Assembly: GCA_016714225.1 (NCBI GenBank) | Contig: JADJNS010000009.1 | Span: forward strand, 297,767-361,766 | Source: Archangiaceae bacterium | GTDB taxonomy: Bacteria; Myxococcota; Myxococcia; Myxococcales; Myxococcaceae | Reading direction: 5' to 3' | DNA length: 64,000 bases | Shown here: one piece after another, positions 19,587 through 30,100 of the stretch | Layout of the letters: every line of letters begins with the position of its first letter | Numbering within the stretch: the stretch's first letter is position 1 | The notes under the pieces: model-generated | What the model was told of the DNA's origin: nothing | Seen by the model: only the letters and a program-made list of their open reading frames with translations | Databases searched by the model: none | Program-made: the position numbers and the translations under genes

Positions 19587-20597
19587 ATGTCATCGAAGCG
19601 AATCATCGTCGCCGCCCTGCTGGTGCTGGCTGCCTGCGCCGGTCAGAAGCAGAGCACCCGAACTGAAGCGTCTTCGGAAGGGCGCAGCGAGCCCGCCGCG
19701 AAGAAGGCCGAAGAGCCGCAGAAGAGGCCCGACAGCGAGTCGCCGCTCGAGGTGGTGGTGAAGCCGGTGGCGAACCCCGGGCCGCGCAAGCGCATCGGCG
19801 TGCTGAACTTCGAGAACGCGTCGCGCAGCGGCTGGAGCAACGACCGCGACGCCATCTCGGTGGCGACCCGCGACGCGGTGAGCGAGGCGCTGCTCAAGTC
19901 GGGTGCGTTCGTGGTGATCGAGCGAGAGCAGCTGGCGAAGGTGCTGGGTGAGCAGGCGCTGGGGCAGAGCGGGGCGCTGTCGCCGCAGTCGGCGGCGAAG
20001 GCGGGTCAGCTGCTCGGCCTGCAGGCGCTGGTGACGGGGAAGATTACCGACCTGAACCAGACCACCAACCAGCAGGGCTTCGGCGGCTACTTCAACTCGC
20101 GCACCGCGACCATGCGCGCGCGGGTGAGCCTGCGGGTGATCGACGCCACCACCGGTGAGGTGTGGGCGGCCGAGAGCGCCGAAGGCACCGCCGAGAGCGA
20201 GAGCACCACGGTGATGGGCGGCGGCAACCACACCATCGACGAGAGCCTGGGCAAGCGGGCGCTCTACCGCGCCATCAGCAACATGATCGACAAGGTGGTG
20301 GCCAAGGCCGTCGGCAAGCCGTGGTCGGGCACCGTGGCGAAGGTCAGCAAGGGCAAGGTCTACATCACCGCGGGCTCCGACGCGGCGCTGCCCACCGGCG
20401 CGACGCTGGTGGTGCGCCGGCTGGGCGAAGAAATCACCGACCCCGGCACCGGGCAGGTCATCGGCCGCGAGCTCGGCAACGTGGTCGGCAAGCTCCAGGT
20501 CGCCGACAACGTCAACGACAAGCTCACCGTGTGCGTGGCCGTGAACGGCAGCGGCTTCAACTCGGGCGACGTGGTGGCCGTCGAGGGCGCGAAGTAG
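19587..20597 (+). CDS. CsgG-family outer-membrane lipoprotein
   Basis: A 336-residue lipoprotein; the signal ends LLVLAACAG with Cys17 lipidated. After a charged linker, residues about 65-230 match the CsgG fold (KRIGVLNFENASRSGW, DAVSEALLKSGAFVVIERE, LGLQALVTGKITDLNQ, RVIDATTGEVWAAESAEGTA). CsgG itself is the curli secretion channel, but many CsgG-like lipoproteins occur without curli genes and no csgA/E/F is present here. A C-terminal beta domain (about 240-336, GKVYITAGSDAALPTGATL) follows. The ATG at 19587 is chosen over an upstream open frame because GGAG lies 6 bases before it and a lipoprotein signal begins there. Co-transcription with the exported protein upstream is likely. Confidence 0.8.
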   Translation: MSSKRIIVAALLVLAACAGQKQSTRTEASSEGRSEPAAKKAEEPQKRPDSESPLEVVVKPVANPGPRKRIGVLNFENASRSGWSNDRDAISVATRDAVSEALLKSGAFVVIEREQLAKVLGEQALGQSGALSPQSAAKAGQLLGLQALVTGKITDLNQTTNQQGFGGYFNSRTATMRARVSLRVIDATTGEVWAAESAEGTAESESTTVMGGGNHTIDESLGKRALYRAISNMIDKVVAKAVGKPWSGTVAKVSKGKVYITAGSDAALPTGATLVVRRLGEEITDPGTGQVIGRELGNVVGKLQVADNVNDKLTVCVAVNGSGFNSGDVVAVEGAK

Positions 20598-20612
20598 GCG
20601 ACCGGCATCGAG

Positions 20613-21815
20613 TCACTGAAACCGTACGCTGTGCCAGGTCTCGAGCGCCCAGCTCGAGTCGTGCGGCTCGGTGAAGAGAATCGAGACCGCGAGGGTGCGC
20701 ACCTCGTCGCCCTCGACGAACACCCGCTTGCCCATCACCCGGTGCACCCGCATGCCGCCTTCGTCGAGCTCGTCGCACTTCGGCTCGGGCTGGTCTTCGG
20801 GCAGCTTCACTCCGCTGCGCCGCAAGCCCGACTGCAGTGAGACCCACACCGTGCGGCCGTTGCCGAACGCGCACCAGCCGCGGCGCGGGTCGACCTTCTC
20901 CGAGAACGAGCCGGGAATTCGCACCGACGCGCCGGGAAACGGCCGCGCCCGCAGGTGCCCGCGGCGGTAGCCGATGCTCGGCTCGCCCTGTTCTCGCTCG
21001 GCCGCGTCGTCGGGCAGCCAGTCGCCGCGCATGCGGAGCAGCTCGGCCCACTCGGCGAACGGGTAGGGCCGCTCGCGGTCGAGCGCCCAGGCCTCTTCGA
21101 GCGCGGCCAGCACCTCGTCGTGCACCTTGCGCTCGGCGTCGTTGGTGCTGACCCGCCAGCGCACGTCGCTCCACATCAAGCAGAGCGCGCGGCCGAGCAG
21201 GTAGCCCGCGCCGGTGCCCGGCTCCCACCAGGGGAAGAACCCTCGCGCCACCTTCTCGTCGTCGATGACGCGCTTCCAGAAGGTCAGGTCCCTGGGGCCC
21301 AGCGCGGTCGCTGCGCCGAGCACCTCGAAGGTGGGCACGCTCGCGGGCATCGAGATGGCCAGGTCCTTCCACGCGTCTTCGGGGCCGCTCGCCAGCGAGC
21401 GCGCGACTGCGCGCAGCCAGCCCACCATCTCGGTCTCGAGCTTCTTCCGGTCGCGGTGGTGGAAGTAGCCGGTCTCGTCTCCGGTCTCGTCGGTGGGGTC
21501 GACCGCCTGCCAGCGCAGGGCGTGGTGCTCGGCGAGCTCGTCGAGCAGGTCGCACACGAAGGCGTGGTAGCCGGGGCCGGCGCCCGAGGTTCGCGCCGCG
21601 GCGATCACCTTCTTCTTGCCCATCACCGAGAGCTCGACGTCTTCTTCGGCGGGGTGCAGCGACAGCCACAGCGCGCGGTGACCGCGGTCGTTCTCTCCCA
21701 CCCGCGAGCCGCGCAGCACGCCGGCGTGGTTCTTCTCTACGTACGACTCCATCTGCTCGAGCAGCGCGTCGCGCGGCTCGAGAGCGGCACCGTGAAGGTA
21801 GAGACCCAGCCCCAT
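20613..21815 (-). CDS. Hypothetical protein, 400 residues
   Basis: A soluble protein with no signal peptide, transmembrane segment or family that I recognise. The first 100 residues include a short acidic segment and GMGKKK-like basic turn (VMGKKKVIAAART); the middle is Trp-rich (WKDLAISMP, WWEPGTGAGY, MWSDVRWRVS), and the end has several beta strands (GGMRVHRVMGKRVFVEGDEV). Codon use matches the neighbouring genes, so it is a genuine gene. It is convergent with the CsgG gene, with only 15 bases between stops, and no terminator hairpin is visible there. The start is ATG with no obvious ribosome-binding site. Confidence 0.65.
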   Translation of the reverse strand: MGLGLYLHGAALEPRDALLEQMESYVEKNHAGVLRGSRVGENDRGHRALWLSLHPAEEDVELSVMGKKKVIAAARTSGAGPGYHAFVCDLLDELAEHHALRWQAVDPTDETGDETGYFHHRDRKKLETEMVGWLRAVARSLASGPEDAWKDLAISMPASVPTFEVLGAATALGPRDLTFWKRVIDDEKVARGFFPWWEPGTGAGYLLGRALCLMWSDVRWRVSTNDAERKVHDEVLAALEEAWALDRERPYPFAEWAELLRMRGDWLPDDAAEREQGEPSIGYRRGHLRARPFPGASVRIPGSFSEKVDPRRGWCAFGNGRTVWVSLQSGLRRSGVKLPEDQPEPKCDELDEGGMRVHRVMGKRVFVEGDEVRTLAVSILFTEPHDSSWALETWHSVRFQ

Positions 21816-21900
21816 AGAGAGGGGGGTCGTTTGCTACGGGTGGGTGCGTGTGCGCAAGGGCGCCTGGGCGCTTTTGCGCGGGCGACCCGGTGCGCTGCCT

Positions 21901-22128
21901 TCAGCCGCGGTGGCCGTTCATGCACATCAGCCGGCCGTCGGTGCCGTTCATCTTCATCTCGCGGCCGCACGCCGAACAGCGTGGGCCGGCGATGGAGGTC
22001 GGCGCCGACATCGGGCGCTCGCTGGCGCCGGCGGGCTTGAGCCGCTCGAGCTCTTCGCGCACCTTCTTGAGCAGCGCCCCGCGCACGCCACCGTATTTCT
22101 GCTCGATGACGGAGAAGGCCTGCATCAT
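21901..22128 (-). CDS. Small zinc-ribbon protein, 75 residues
   Basis: Helical N-terminal half (MMQAFSVIEQKYGGVRG, then KKVREELERLK), a Pro/Ser linker and a C-terminal CSACG...CMNGH motif that would bind one zinc ion (Cys, Cys, Cys, His). The frame is open for 33 more codons upstream, but these use codons atypical of this genome, so the ATG at 22128 is preferred; the ribosome-binding site is weak. The function is unknown; small zinc-ribbon proteins often act as nucleic-acid- or protein-binding adaptors. Confidence 0.55.
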   Translation of the reverse strand: MMQAFSVIEQKYGGVRGALLKKVREELERLKPAGASERPMSAPTSIAGPRCSACGREMKMNGTDGRLMCMNGHRG

Positions 22129-22311
22129 CTCTGCGTATTGCTCGGCGCGACCTTCCGCGTGAGCGCGTCGTGAATCAGGGGAGGAGAACACGGTCGTGCA
22201 CCATAACGCGGGGGTCTGACATCGCATCCCGCGTCAGGGGCGTCTGATCGCAGAAAGCCGATTGTTCTCGAGGCGTTGCGGGCTTGGGTGGCCGCGCTGA
22301 TCGCCTTTGTC

Positions 22312-23931
22312 TCAGAACCTCAGCTTGATGAAGTCGGGAGGCGGCTTGTTGGCCGGCGGCCCCACCTCGAGCTCACCCGAGGCGTCGACCACGAACAGGT
22401 TCACCTCGCGTGGCACCAGCGAGGGCTTCACGTTGGGCGACGCGGCCAGCGCGGCGGCCTTGCCGGCGTCGGTGCCAAAAGCCGAGCGCTCGAGCTCGCG
22501 CGCGGCCTCGGTCAGCGACGGGTCGACCGTCTTCATCTTGAAGCCGACGCGCATCGACTCGCGCAGTGCGTCTTTCGCCTTGTCCTTCGCGCCGGCTTTG
22601 GCGTGCAGCACCGCGAGGTTGTACCAGCCGCGGCCGCGGGTTCTCCATTCGCCGGGGCCCTGGGCACGCGCGATGGCCTTCTCGAACAGCGGCCGGGCGA
22701 GCTCGGGCTGGCCCTTGAGCTGGTACGCGTACCCCAGCCGCAGCAGCTCTTCGCCGCGCGCCTGCTCGTCAGAGGCCAGCTGCTCGAGCACCGAGATGGC
22801 GTCGTTGGGCTTGTTGGCGTCGATGAAGCGGCTGGCCAGCTGCAGCGAGGCCTCGCGGCTCTTCAGGGTCGGCGGCTCGAGGGCCAGCGCGTCTTGCGCC
22901 TTCTTGATGGCCTCGTCGTGCTTGCCGGTGCGCGCCAGCGCCTTGCTCACCCGCAGCAGCGGGAACACGCCCTTGGGGGTGGCGGCGGCGGCTTCGTCGC
23001 AGGCCTTCACCGCCTTGTCCCACTGGCCGACCGCGCCCAGCTCTTCGCACAGGTAGATGTTCGCGAGCAGGAAGCCGGGGCGCTTCTCGAGCGCCGAGCG
23101 CAGCAGCTGCTCGCCCGCGTCGGTCGACTGGTAGCGGGTGACCAGCCAGAACCGCGTGGTCCAATAGAGGGCCGAGTCTTGCTCGCCCGCTTCCGAGAGC
23201 AGCTTCGACGACTCGGCGTCGCTGCCCTCGATGGCGTAGGCGAGCGCGAGCGCGAGCTTCGCCTGGGTGAACTTGGGGTCGAGCTCGACCGCCTTCTTGC
23301 ACTCGGCGATGGCCTTGCCGACCACCTCGGCGTTCAGCACCACCGGGCTGTCGATGCCCATCGACTGGCGCAGCACCAGCTGGTGGCAGCGCGCGTAGGC
23401 GAGCAGCGCCTCGTCGCTGGTGGTGCCCACGGTGAGGTCGGGCCACTTCGCCACCTTCTTCTTGCTGGCCGCGGCGACCTGCTTGCTGATGTCGGCGATG
23501 CCGGCGTTGAGCGCGGCCACCGGCGTGGCGCCCATCTTCACCGGCTTGATGGCGGTGATGGGGCCGCCGCGCACTGCGCTGCTGCCGGTGAACGACAGCC
23601 CCTTGTCGTCGCGCAGCAGCGTGCCCGAGAGAAACACGTCGGCGCCCAGGTACCAGGCGACGTCGGCGTCGAGCTGCGGCTTGCTGCCGAAGGTGTCGGC
23701 CTTGAACGCCTCGGAGCCCGCCATCGAGAGCATCTGCTTGGCGTGCAGCTCGTTGAACAGGCCGGTGGCGCGCAGCGCTTCGGCGGTGCGCGTCTGCAGC
23801 ACCAGGCCCAGCGCGCGGGTGTCGTCGTCGGCGCCGCCGGGGGGGATGAACGCGAAGGTCAGCCGGGTGTTCGGGGCAGGCTGAGCGGGAGCGGCGGCGG
23901 CCAGCGTCACTGCGAGCGCGACACAGAGCAT
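22312..23931 (-). CDS. Secreted TPR-repeat protein
   Basis: 539 residues with an N-terminal signal peptide (MLCVALAVTLAAAAPAQP). Residues about 20-170 form an alpha/beta domain (TRLTFAFIPPG, GLVLQTRTAEALRATGLF, YLGADVFLSGTLL) like the N-terminal part of CsgG/TolB-type periplasmic proteins. Residues about 195-460 are tetratricopeptide repeats (AECKKAVELDPKFTQAKLAL, DEAIKKAQDALALEPP, LRLGYAYQLKGQPELARPLF). Its likely place is the periplasm or outer membrane as a protein-binding scaffold. It lies 40 bases downstream of the second carboxypeptidase-regulatory-like gene on the same strand and could belong to that operon. Confidence 0.75.
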   Translation of the reverse strand: MLCVALAVTLAAAAPAQPAPNTRLTFAFIPPGGADDDTRALGLVLQTRTAEALRATGLFNELHAKQMLSMAGSEAFKADTFGSKPQLDADVAWYLGADVFLSGTLLRDDKGLSFTGSSAVRGGPITAIKPVKMGATPVAALNAGIADISKQVAAASKKKVAKWPDLTVGTTSDEALLAYARCHQLVLRQSMGIDSPVVLNAEVVGKAIAECKKAVELDPKFTQAKLALALAYAIEGSDAESSKLLSEAGEQDSALYWTTRFWLVTRYQSTDAGEQLLRSALEKRPGFLLANIYLCEELGAVGQWDKAVKACDEAAAATPKGVFPLLRVSKALARTGKHDEAIKKAQDALALEPPTLKSREASLQLASRFIDANKPNDAISVLEQLASDEQARGEELLRLGYAYQLKGQPELARPLFEKAIARAQGPGEWRTRGRGWYNLAVLHAKAGAKDKAKDALRESMRVGFKMKTVDPSLTEAARELERSAFGTDAGKAAALAASPNVKPSLVPREVNLFVVDASGELEVGPPANKPPPDFIKLRF

Positions 23932-23971
23932 GCGCGCGATGCTCGTCGATTCTCGCGACGATGTCTTGGCT

Positions 23972-26900
23972 TCAATCGCCGTGCGAGACGGTGACCGCTG
24001 CCGGCCCCACCGTGATGCGCTGGTCGCGCTCTGGCGTCACCTTGAAGGGAGCCGAGGTATACACGCCGCGCTGCTCGCCGCGGCTGACGGTGACCACCGC
24101 GCGCCAGGCGCCGGGCGGCACGTCGTTGGCGGCGAACTCGAGCGGCACCGCCGTGGGGTCGGCGCGCTCGCTGTGGTCGAAGCTCAACGAGCGCTTCAGG
24201 CCGTGCTCGTCGGTCGCCGGCAGGCCGTCGGGGAAGAGGAAGACGCCGGTGGGCTGCCAGGTGTCGGGGCCCGGCGAGAGCTGCAGGCGCACACGCGCGG
24301 CGCCGCGCTGCAGCTTCAGCCGCAGCGGCACTTCTCCGCTCTCGGGCAGGGTGACCTCACCGTGCGCACGGCGGCTGTCGCTGCTGCGCTCTCCGGCGGC
24401 GAGGGCCATGAAGCGACCCGAGGGCATGCCCTCGAAGCGCACCACTCCGCGCTCGTCGGTGGGGAGCCCGATGACCAGCGCCTTCTCGTCGAGCGGCACC
24501 ACCGTGACCTCGACCCGGGCGGGCCGGTCGTCTTCGTCGACCACCGTGACGACGAGGGTGGGGCCCTGGTCGAGAGACACCGTCTTCTCTCTCTCGTTCG
24601 GCGCCACGTCGACGCGCTGCGGGCGGTGGGTGGCGTGGTTCGCGACCACCGCGAAGGTGTCGTCGGGCAGGCCGTGAAGGGTGGCGACTCCGTCGGCGCC
24701 GGTGGTCGCCAGCGGAGCGACGCGCGCTTCGCCCGCGCTCCACGTCTGCAGGTCGTAGAGCAACGCGTCTTTCAGCGGCTGCCCGGTGACCTTCGAGCGC
24801 ACCTTGAGGCGCACCTCGCGGCCTTCGCCGAGCACGATGTCGCCGAGGTCGACGTCTGAGGTGTGGGGGGGAATCGGGTGCCGGTGGGGCAGGTAGCCCG
24901 GCGCAGCGATGCGCACCCGAGTCTGGGTGGCCAACAGTGGAACCTCGAACGCGCCGGTGGGGTCGTCGATGAGTCTTTCATCGAGGCCGTAACGGCTGAT
25001 GGGGGTGTGTCGCGCGTCGACCACGCGGCCACGCAGCTTCTTGCCGCCTCCCAGCACCAGGCGGATGTTCGAGTCGCCCGCGCGAGCGCGTGTCGGTTCG
25101 GTGGCGAAGCCCTCGGCCGGTGCCTCGCGACGAAAGGCGTGCAACTCGTACTCTCCCGCGCTCTTGGCGATCAGCGTGAAGCGGCCGTCGTCGCCGGTGG
25201 GGAGCCCCCCTCGCATCATCGCGGGCTCGGGCGTCTGGCTGGACTTGAGCCCCACCACCATCGCCTTGGCGACTGGCTTGCCCTCGACATCGACCACCAC
25301 GCCCGAGAGGGTCAGCTCGGCCGCGAGCACGAGGCGCACCCTTTGGTCGCGCTCGACCGGCAGCACCACCTCGAGCTCGCCGCTGTGACCCGAGGCCTCG
25401 GCGCTCAAGCGGTACGCGCCCTCGCGCAGCCCGGTGAGCTCGAAGGTGCCGCCGTCGGTGGTCTCGGCGGTCTGCTGGCCGGTCGCGTCGCGCTTGCGGT
25501 GCGCGTTGACGGTGGCGTGCATCGGCTCACCGCGCGGCCCCACCACGATGCCCTTCAGCTTGAGGCCGCGGCCGAGCTTCAGCTGCACGCCGCTCGCCGG
25601 AGACGTCACCTTCGTCTGCGACGCCACGTACCCGTCGTAGCTGGCCGACACCTGGTACCCGCCCGCCGGCAGCCCCTTGAACGCGAACGTGCCGTCGGGC
25701 TCGGTCTCTTCGGTGCTCTCGCCGTCGGCGCGGGCCAGCTCGCGCGCCGTCACGTTGGCGCCGGCGACGGGCTGCTGCGTCTCGGCGTCGAGCACCACGC
25801 CCTCGATGACCGCCTCGGGCTCGAGCTCGACGTCGATGACCTGCTCTCCAGAGACCAGGTCGACCACCCGGTGGTGGCCGGCGACCCCCAGCCCCTGCGC
25901 CCACCAGTTCTGGTGCGGGGCCGCCTTCGCCAGCACCCGGTAGCTGCCGTCGGACGCGGTGGTGGCCTTCACCCACGCCGCCTCGTCGCCGACGGAGACC
26001 TCGATCTCGGCCGCCGGGCCTCTGCCCTTCACGGTCACGTGGCCCGCGACGACCGCCGCCCGCTGAAGCTGCAGCTTCACCGGCTTCGCGTTGCCCTGCC
26101 GCGGCACGAACGCCTTCGCCTCGGCGCGCAGCGCTGCGGCCGTGGCGGTGAGGGTGAAGGCCCCCTCTTTGAGCTCGGAGAACACGAAGGTGCCGTCGCC
26201 GCGCGACACCGCGTCGCGCTTCTTGTGGTTGCCCTCGAGGTGCACCGCGACGCCCGAGACGCCGTGGCCGTTCTCTTCCACCACGCCGCTCACCGTGCGT
26301 GGCGTCGAGAGCGCGACCACGACCTCTCTCTGCTCGTCCGCGCCGACCCTGGCTCGGCCCGGCAGCAGCCCGCTCTTGCCTGCCACCAGCGCGTACTGCG
26401 CCGCCGGCACCGGGCCGAGGGTGAAGCGGCCCTGCGCGTCGGCGAGGGCGTCGAAGAAGCGGCTGTGCTCGGTATGAATCAGCGTCACCCAGGCCCCGGC
26501 GGCGGGCGTGTCGCCGTCGATGACCACCCGGCCGGTGACGGTGACGCTGCCGCCCAGCGTGAGCTCGACGTCTTCGCGGTCGACCGCCACGTCGCGCGAC
26601 AGCGCGGTGCCGAGCTTCGGCTCGTCGGCCCACAGCGAGACGGTGCCCCCCTCGAGCCCCTCGAGCGCGAAGGCGCCATCGGCCGAGCTCACGGTGCGAG
26701 CGAGCGGCACGACTTCACCGCGCCGCTCGAGCACCAGCGCCTGCAGTTGCTCGGCCGCCATCGGGCAGCCGCACTCGAGCAGCGCGATGCCGCAGTGGTC
26801 GTCGCACTGGCACATCAGGTCCGACAGCGTCTCGTCTGACTGCGCGCGGGTGGCGGTCACCGTCGCGCCCGAGACCGGCTGCCCCTGCGCGGTGACGCGG

Positions 26901-27103
26901 CCCTTCAGGGTGCCCTTGCCCGCGCTCGGTCGAACCGGCTGCGACAGCACGGCGTTCATCTGCTGCGGGTTCGGCGCGGCCTCGAGCGCGCGGCTCGGCG
27001 CCTCGGCGGCGATCTCGAGAACCGGCTCGGGCTGCGCGAGCCAGATCGCCAGCGCGATCAGCAGCGCACCTGCGGCCATCACCCCCAGCACCGTGCGCTT
27101 CAC
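23972..27103 (-). CDS. Large surface protein of carboxypeptidase-regulatory-like repeats (copy 2)
   Basis: A 1043-residue protein starting at GTG 27103 (KRTVLGVMAAGALL), with a single N-terminal membrane segment (residues about 5-23). The rest is serial beta-sandwich units of the carboxypeptidase-regulatory (CarboxypepD_reg/Cna-B-like) type, seen as repeated phrases such as GRVTAQGQPVSGATVTATRA, GVVVDVEGKPVAKAMV and DGTFAFKGLPAGGYQV. A Cys cluster near residue 80 (CQCDDHCGIALLECGCP) is distinctive. The GTG overlaps the stop of the upstream paralogue (GTGA, 27100-27103). It is probably an extracytoplasmic structural or adhesive protein. An open frame extends about 100 codons upstream, but it runs into the paralogue's coding region and is not used. 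Confidence 0.8.
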   Translation of the reverse strand: MKRTVLGVMAAGALLIALAIWLAQPEPVLEIAAEAPSRALEAAPNPQQMNAVLSQPVRPSAGKGTLKGRVTAQGQPVSGATVTATRAQSDETLSDLMCQCDDHCGIALLECGCPMAAEQLQALVLERRGEVVPLARTVSSADGAFALEGLEGGTVSLWADEPKLGTALSRDVAVDREDVELTLGGSVTVTGRVVIDGDTPAAGAWVTLIHTEHSRFFDALADAQGRFTLGPVPAAQYALVAGKSGLLPGRARVGADEQREVVVALSTPRTVSGVVEENGHGVSGVAVHLEGNHKKRDAVSRGDGTFVFSELKEGAFTLTATAAALRAEAKAFVPRQGNAKPVKLQLQRAAVVAGHVTVKGRGPAAEIEVSVGDEAAWVKATTASDGSYRVLAKAAPHQNWWAQGLGVAGHHRVVDLVSGEQVIDVELEPEAVIEGVVLDAETQQPVAGANVTARELARADGESTEETEPDGTFAFKGLPAGGYQVSASYDGYVASQTKVTSPASGVQLKLGRGLKLKGIVVGPRGEPMHATVNAHRKRDATGQQTAETTDGGTFELTGLREGAYRLSAEASGHSGELEVVLPVERDQRVRLVLAAELTLSGVVVDVEGKPVAKAMVVGLKSSQTPEPAMMRGGLPTGDDGRFTLIAKSAGEYELHAFRREAPAEGFATEPTRARAGDSNIRLVLGGGKKLRGRVVDARHTPISRYGLDERLIDDPTGAFEVPLLATQTRVRIAAPGYLPHRHPIPPHTSDVDLGDIVLGEGREVRLKVRSKVTGQPLKDALLYDLQTWSAGEARVAPLATTGADGVATLHGLPDDTFAVVANHATHRPQRVDVAPNEREKTVSLDQGPTLVVTVVDEDDRPARVEVTVVPLDEKALVIGLPTDERGVVRFEGMPSGRFMALAAGERSSDSRRAHGEVTLPESGEVPLRLKLQRGAARVRLQLSPGPDTWQPTGVFLFPDGLPATDEHGLKRSLSFDHSERADPTAVPLEFAANDVPPGAWRAVVTVSRGEQRGVYTSAPFKVTPERDQRITVGPAAVTVSHGD

Positions 27104-30100
27104 GGCGTGATGCTCTCTGAGCCGGGGCGTGGTGACTCGTCCGCGAGGGTCACCTGGGTGATGGGAGGCACCACCACCCGCTGCTCGCGCTCGCCGGTCA
27201 CCTGCAGGGGGCCCCACGACCAGTAGCCGGCCTGCTCTTCGCGATACGCCTCGACCACCACCCGCCAGGTGCCGGGTGCTACGCCGAAAAGCTCGAACTG
27301 GTTGGGGGCATCGGTCTCTTCGGCGCGCTGCCCGATGCGCATGAGCAGGGCGTAGCGCGGGCCGCGCGCGTCGGTGGGCAGCGGACCCTCGGGGTACAGC
27401 ACCACGGTGTCGAGCTCCCACGCGCCGGGGCTCAGCTGCAACAGCACCCGCCCGCTCCCCTGTCGCAGCTGCAGCTGCAGGCGGGCCTCACCGCTCGCGG
27501 GCACCGTCACTTCACCGGTGACCCGCTGACGCTCGCCGTCGCCGCGGCGCTCGGCGAGCACCAGGTAGCTGCCGGCGCTCAGCCCTTCGAAGCGGGCCCA
27601 GCCGCTCGAGTCGGTATCTTCGCCCTTGGAGGGCGCGACCTCGCCGAGCGGGAGGACCGTGACCATGGCCTGCGCAGGGCGACGCGCCGCGTCGAGCACC
27701 GACACCCGCAGGCTCGCCCCCCGCTCGAGGGTCACCGTCTTCTGGGTGTCGCCGGCCGCCAGGTCGACGCGCTGGGCGACGTGCGCGTCGTGCGCTACCT
27801 CGACCGCGAAGGCCGTCTGGGGAACACCGCGCAGCGTCGCGACGCCGTCGGTGCCGGTGATGCAGAGCGAAGGGGGGCCGTCGCCGTGACTCCAGTCGTC
27901 GAAGGTGTGCACGCTCGCGCCGGCGAGCGGCTTGCCGCTGCGCCTGGAGAGCACCAGAAACCTCACGGCTCTCCCCTCGCCGGCGACGATGTCGCCCAGG
28001 TCGACGTCGCGGCCAGGAGCGCGCGGCGGCAGCGCCACCCTGCGCGGCAGGTAGCCGCTGACCTCGAGCTCGAGCTCGGTGTCTTCTTCGTCGAGCGGGG
28101 TGGCGAAGGTTCCGCTGGGGATCTCGTTCTCGTAGCCGCCGAGCACGAACTCGGTGATGGGCTGGTGACGCGCGTCGACGACGCGGCCGCGCGCCACCGG
28201 CCGCCGCCGAATCACCAGGCGCACCTGGGTGTCGCCGGCGCGCGCGGTGAGGTCGGCGCTCTCGAGCGCCCGGTCGGTGTTGGAGTGGGCGCCGAGCTCG
28301 TACTCGCCCGGCGCCTTGACCGTGACGGCGAAGCGGCCCGTCACGTCGGTCGGTTGCTCGCCGAGCCCGTCGGTGCCCTCGCCGCGCCCATCGACCGGTC
28401 GGGCGCTCACCCGCACTCCGGCCACCGGCTTGCCCACTGCGTCGACCACCACGCCCGCGATGCTCAGCGGAGCGCTCAGCACCACCCGCACCTGCGAGGT
28501 CGGCGGGAGCGGCAGCCGCACCTCGAGGGTGCCGGTCAGCTCGCCGTGGGCGGCCGAGACGGTAAAGTCGCCGTCGGTGAAGCCGGTGAGCTCGAACGCG
28601 CCGGTCGCATCGGTGTCGACGCTCGGGTGCCTCTCTCTGCCGCGGGTGCGGTGCGCCGACACCGTGGCCTGCGCCGGCGCGCCGTCGGCGCTCACCACCA
28701 CGCCACGTATGCGTTGCCCGCGCGTCAGTCGCAGCTCGGCGCGCGCGGTGGGCGCGGTGACCGGCAGGCGGGTCGCGGCGAAGCCGTCGGCGGTTCCGAG
28801 CAGCTCGTATTCTCCGCTGGCGGCGCCGTCGAGGGCGAAGGCGCCATCGTCGCCGGCTTCAGCGTCGAGGTCTTCACCGGCGCGAGAGAGCGGGTGCGCG
28901 GTAATCAGCGCGCCGCCCAGCGGGCGGCCGGTCTCTGCGTCGAGCACCCGGCCCTGCAGCATCACCTGCGGCTCGAGCTCGAAGTCGACCACCTGGGCCC
29001 CGTCGACCAGCTCGAGCTCGCGCGCGTCGGCGCCGAAGCCCTCGGCGGTGACGGTGAGGTGCCGGGCGGGGCCCGCAGCGGCGAGCAGCTGGTAGGCCCC
29101 GTCGGCGCCGGTCACGCAGCTCACGTGGGCGTCGTCATCTGCCGCGGTGACGGTGGCCCTGGCGATCGGCTCGCCGCTTCGGCTGCGCACGTGCCCGGTG
29201 ACGTACGCGGCGGCTTCGAGCGCCAGCGTCACCGGGGCCAGGTCATCATCACCGCGGACGGTGACGTCGTGCCCGGCGCGGCGCTCGCCGCGCGTGGCGA
29301 GCAGGCGGTAGCGGCCCTCGGTCAGCTCGCCGAATTCGAAGGTGCCGTCGGCGCCCGTGGTGAGCTGGCGCACCTCTCCGCGGTGCTCGAGCGCCACCGT
29401 GGCGCCTTCGACCGGCCGACCTGACTCCACCACCACGCCGCTCAGCGCATGAGGCTTGATGAGCGGCAGCTGGAGCTCGATGCGGAAGCGCCCGGGCAAG
29501 CGGTTCAGCAGGGTCAGAAAGCCCGGGCTCCCCGGCACCGCGATCACGTCGAGGCGGGGCAGCGCCGAGAAGCGGAAGCGCCCTTCACCGTCGGTGACGG
29601 TGCCGAAGTACCGGTCAGCGTCGAGCGCGATCACCGCCACCCAGGCGCCTCTCGCGGGTTGCCCGCTCGGCAGCATCACCCTGCCGAACAGCGGGGTGGA
29701 GCGCTCGAACTCGAGCTCGACGCCGGTACTGTCCACGGCGACGTCTCTCACCATCGCGGTGCCGCGCTGCGGGTCATCGGCCCACAGCCACACCGTGCCG
29801 GCGCCGAGCCCGCTGAGGTTGAAGCTGCCGTCGGCGGCGCTGACGGTGCGCGCCACCGGGGCCGCGGCTCCGCGCTGCTCGCGAATCGGGCGTTCGAGCA
29901 CTTCGCTCGGCACGAGCTTGCCGGCGAAGAGCGCGTCGCCCGTGCAATTGGGGATGTCGGAGCACCAGGTGTCGGGTATCGAACGGGTGGGGTCACTCAC
30001 GGTCGCGGTGACCGTCGCGCCCGCCACCGGTTGCCCGTGGGCGAGCACCCGGCCCGAGAGGTGCGACCTGCCGGCGCTCGCGCCAACCGGCTCGGTCAGC

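Noticed and set aside
27104..27421. Longer start for the second carboxypeptidase-regulatory-like gene
   Set aside because: The extension is an out-of-frame reading of the upstream paralogue; the GTG at 27103 opens a membrane anchor matching the paralogue's.
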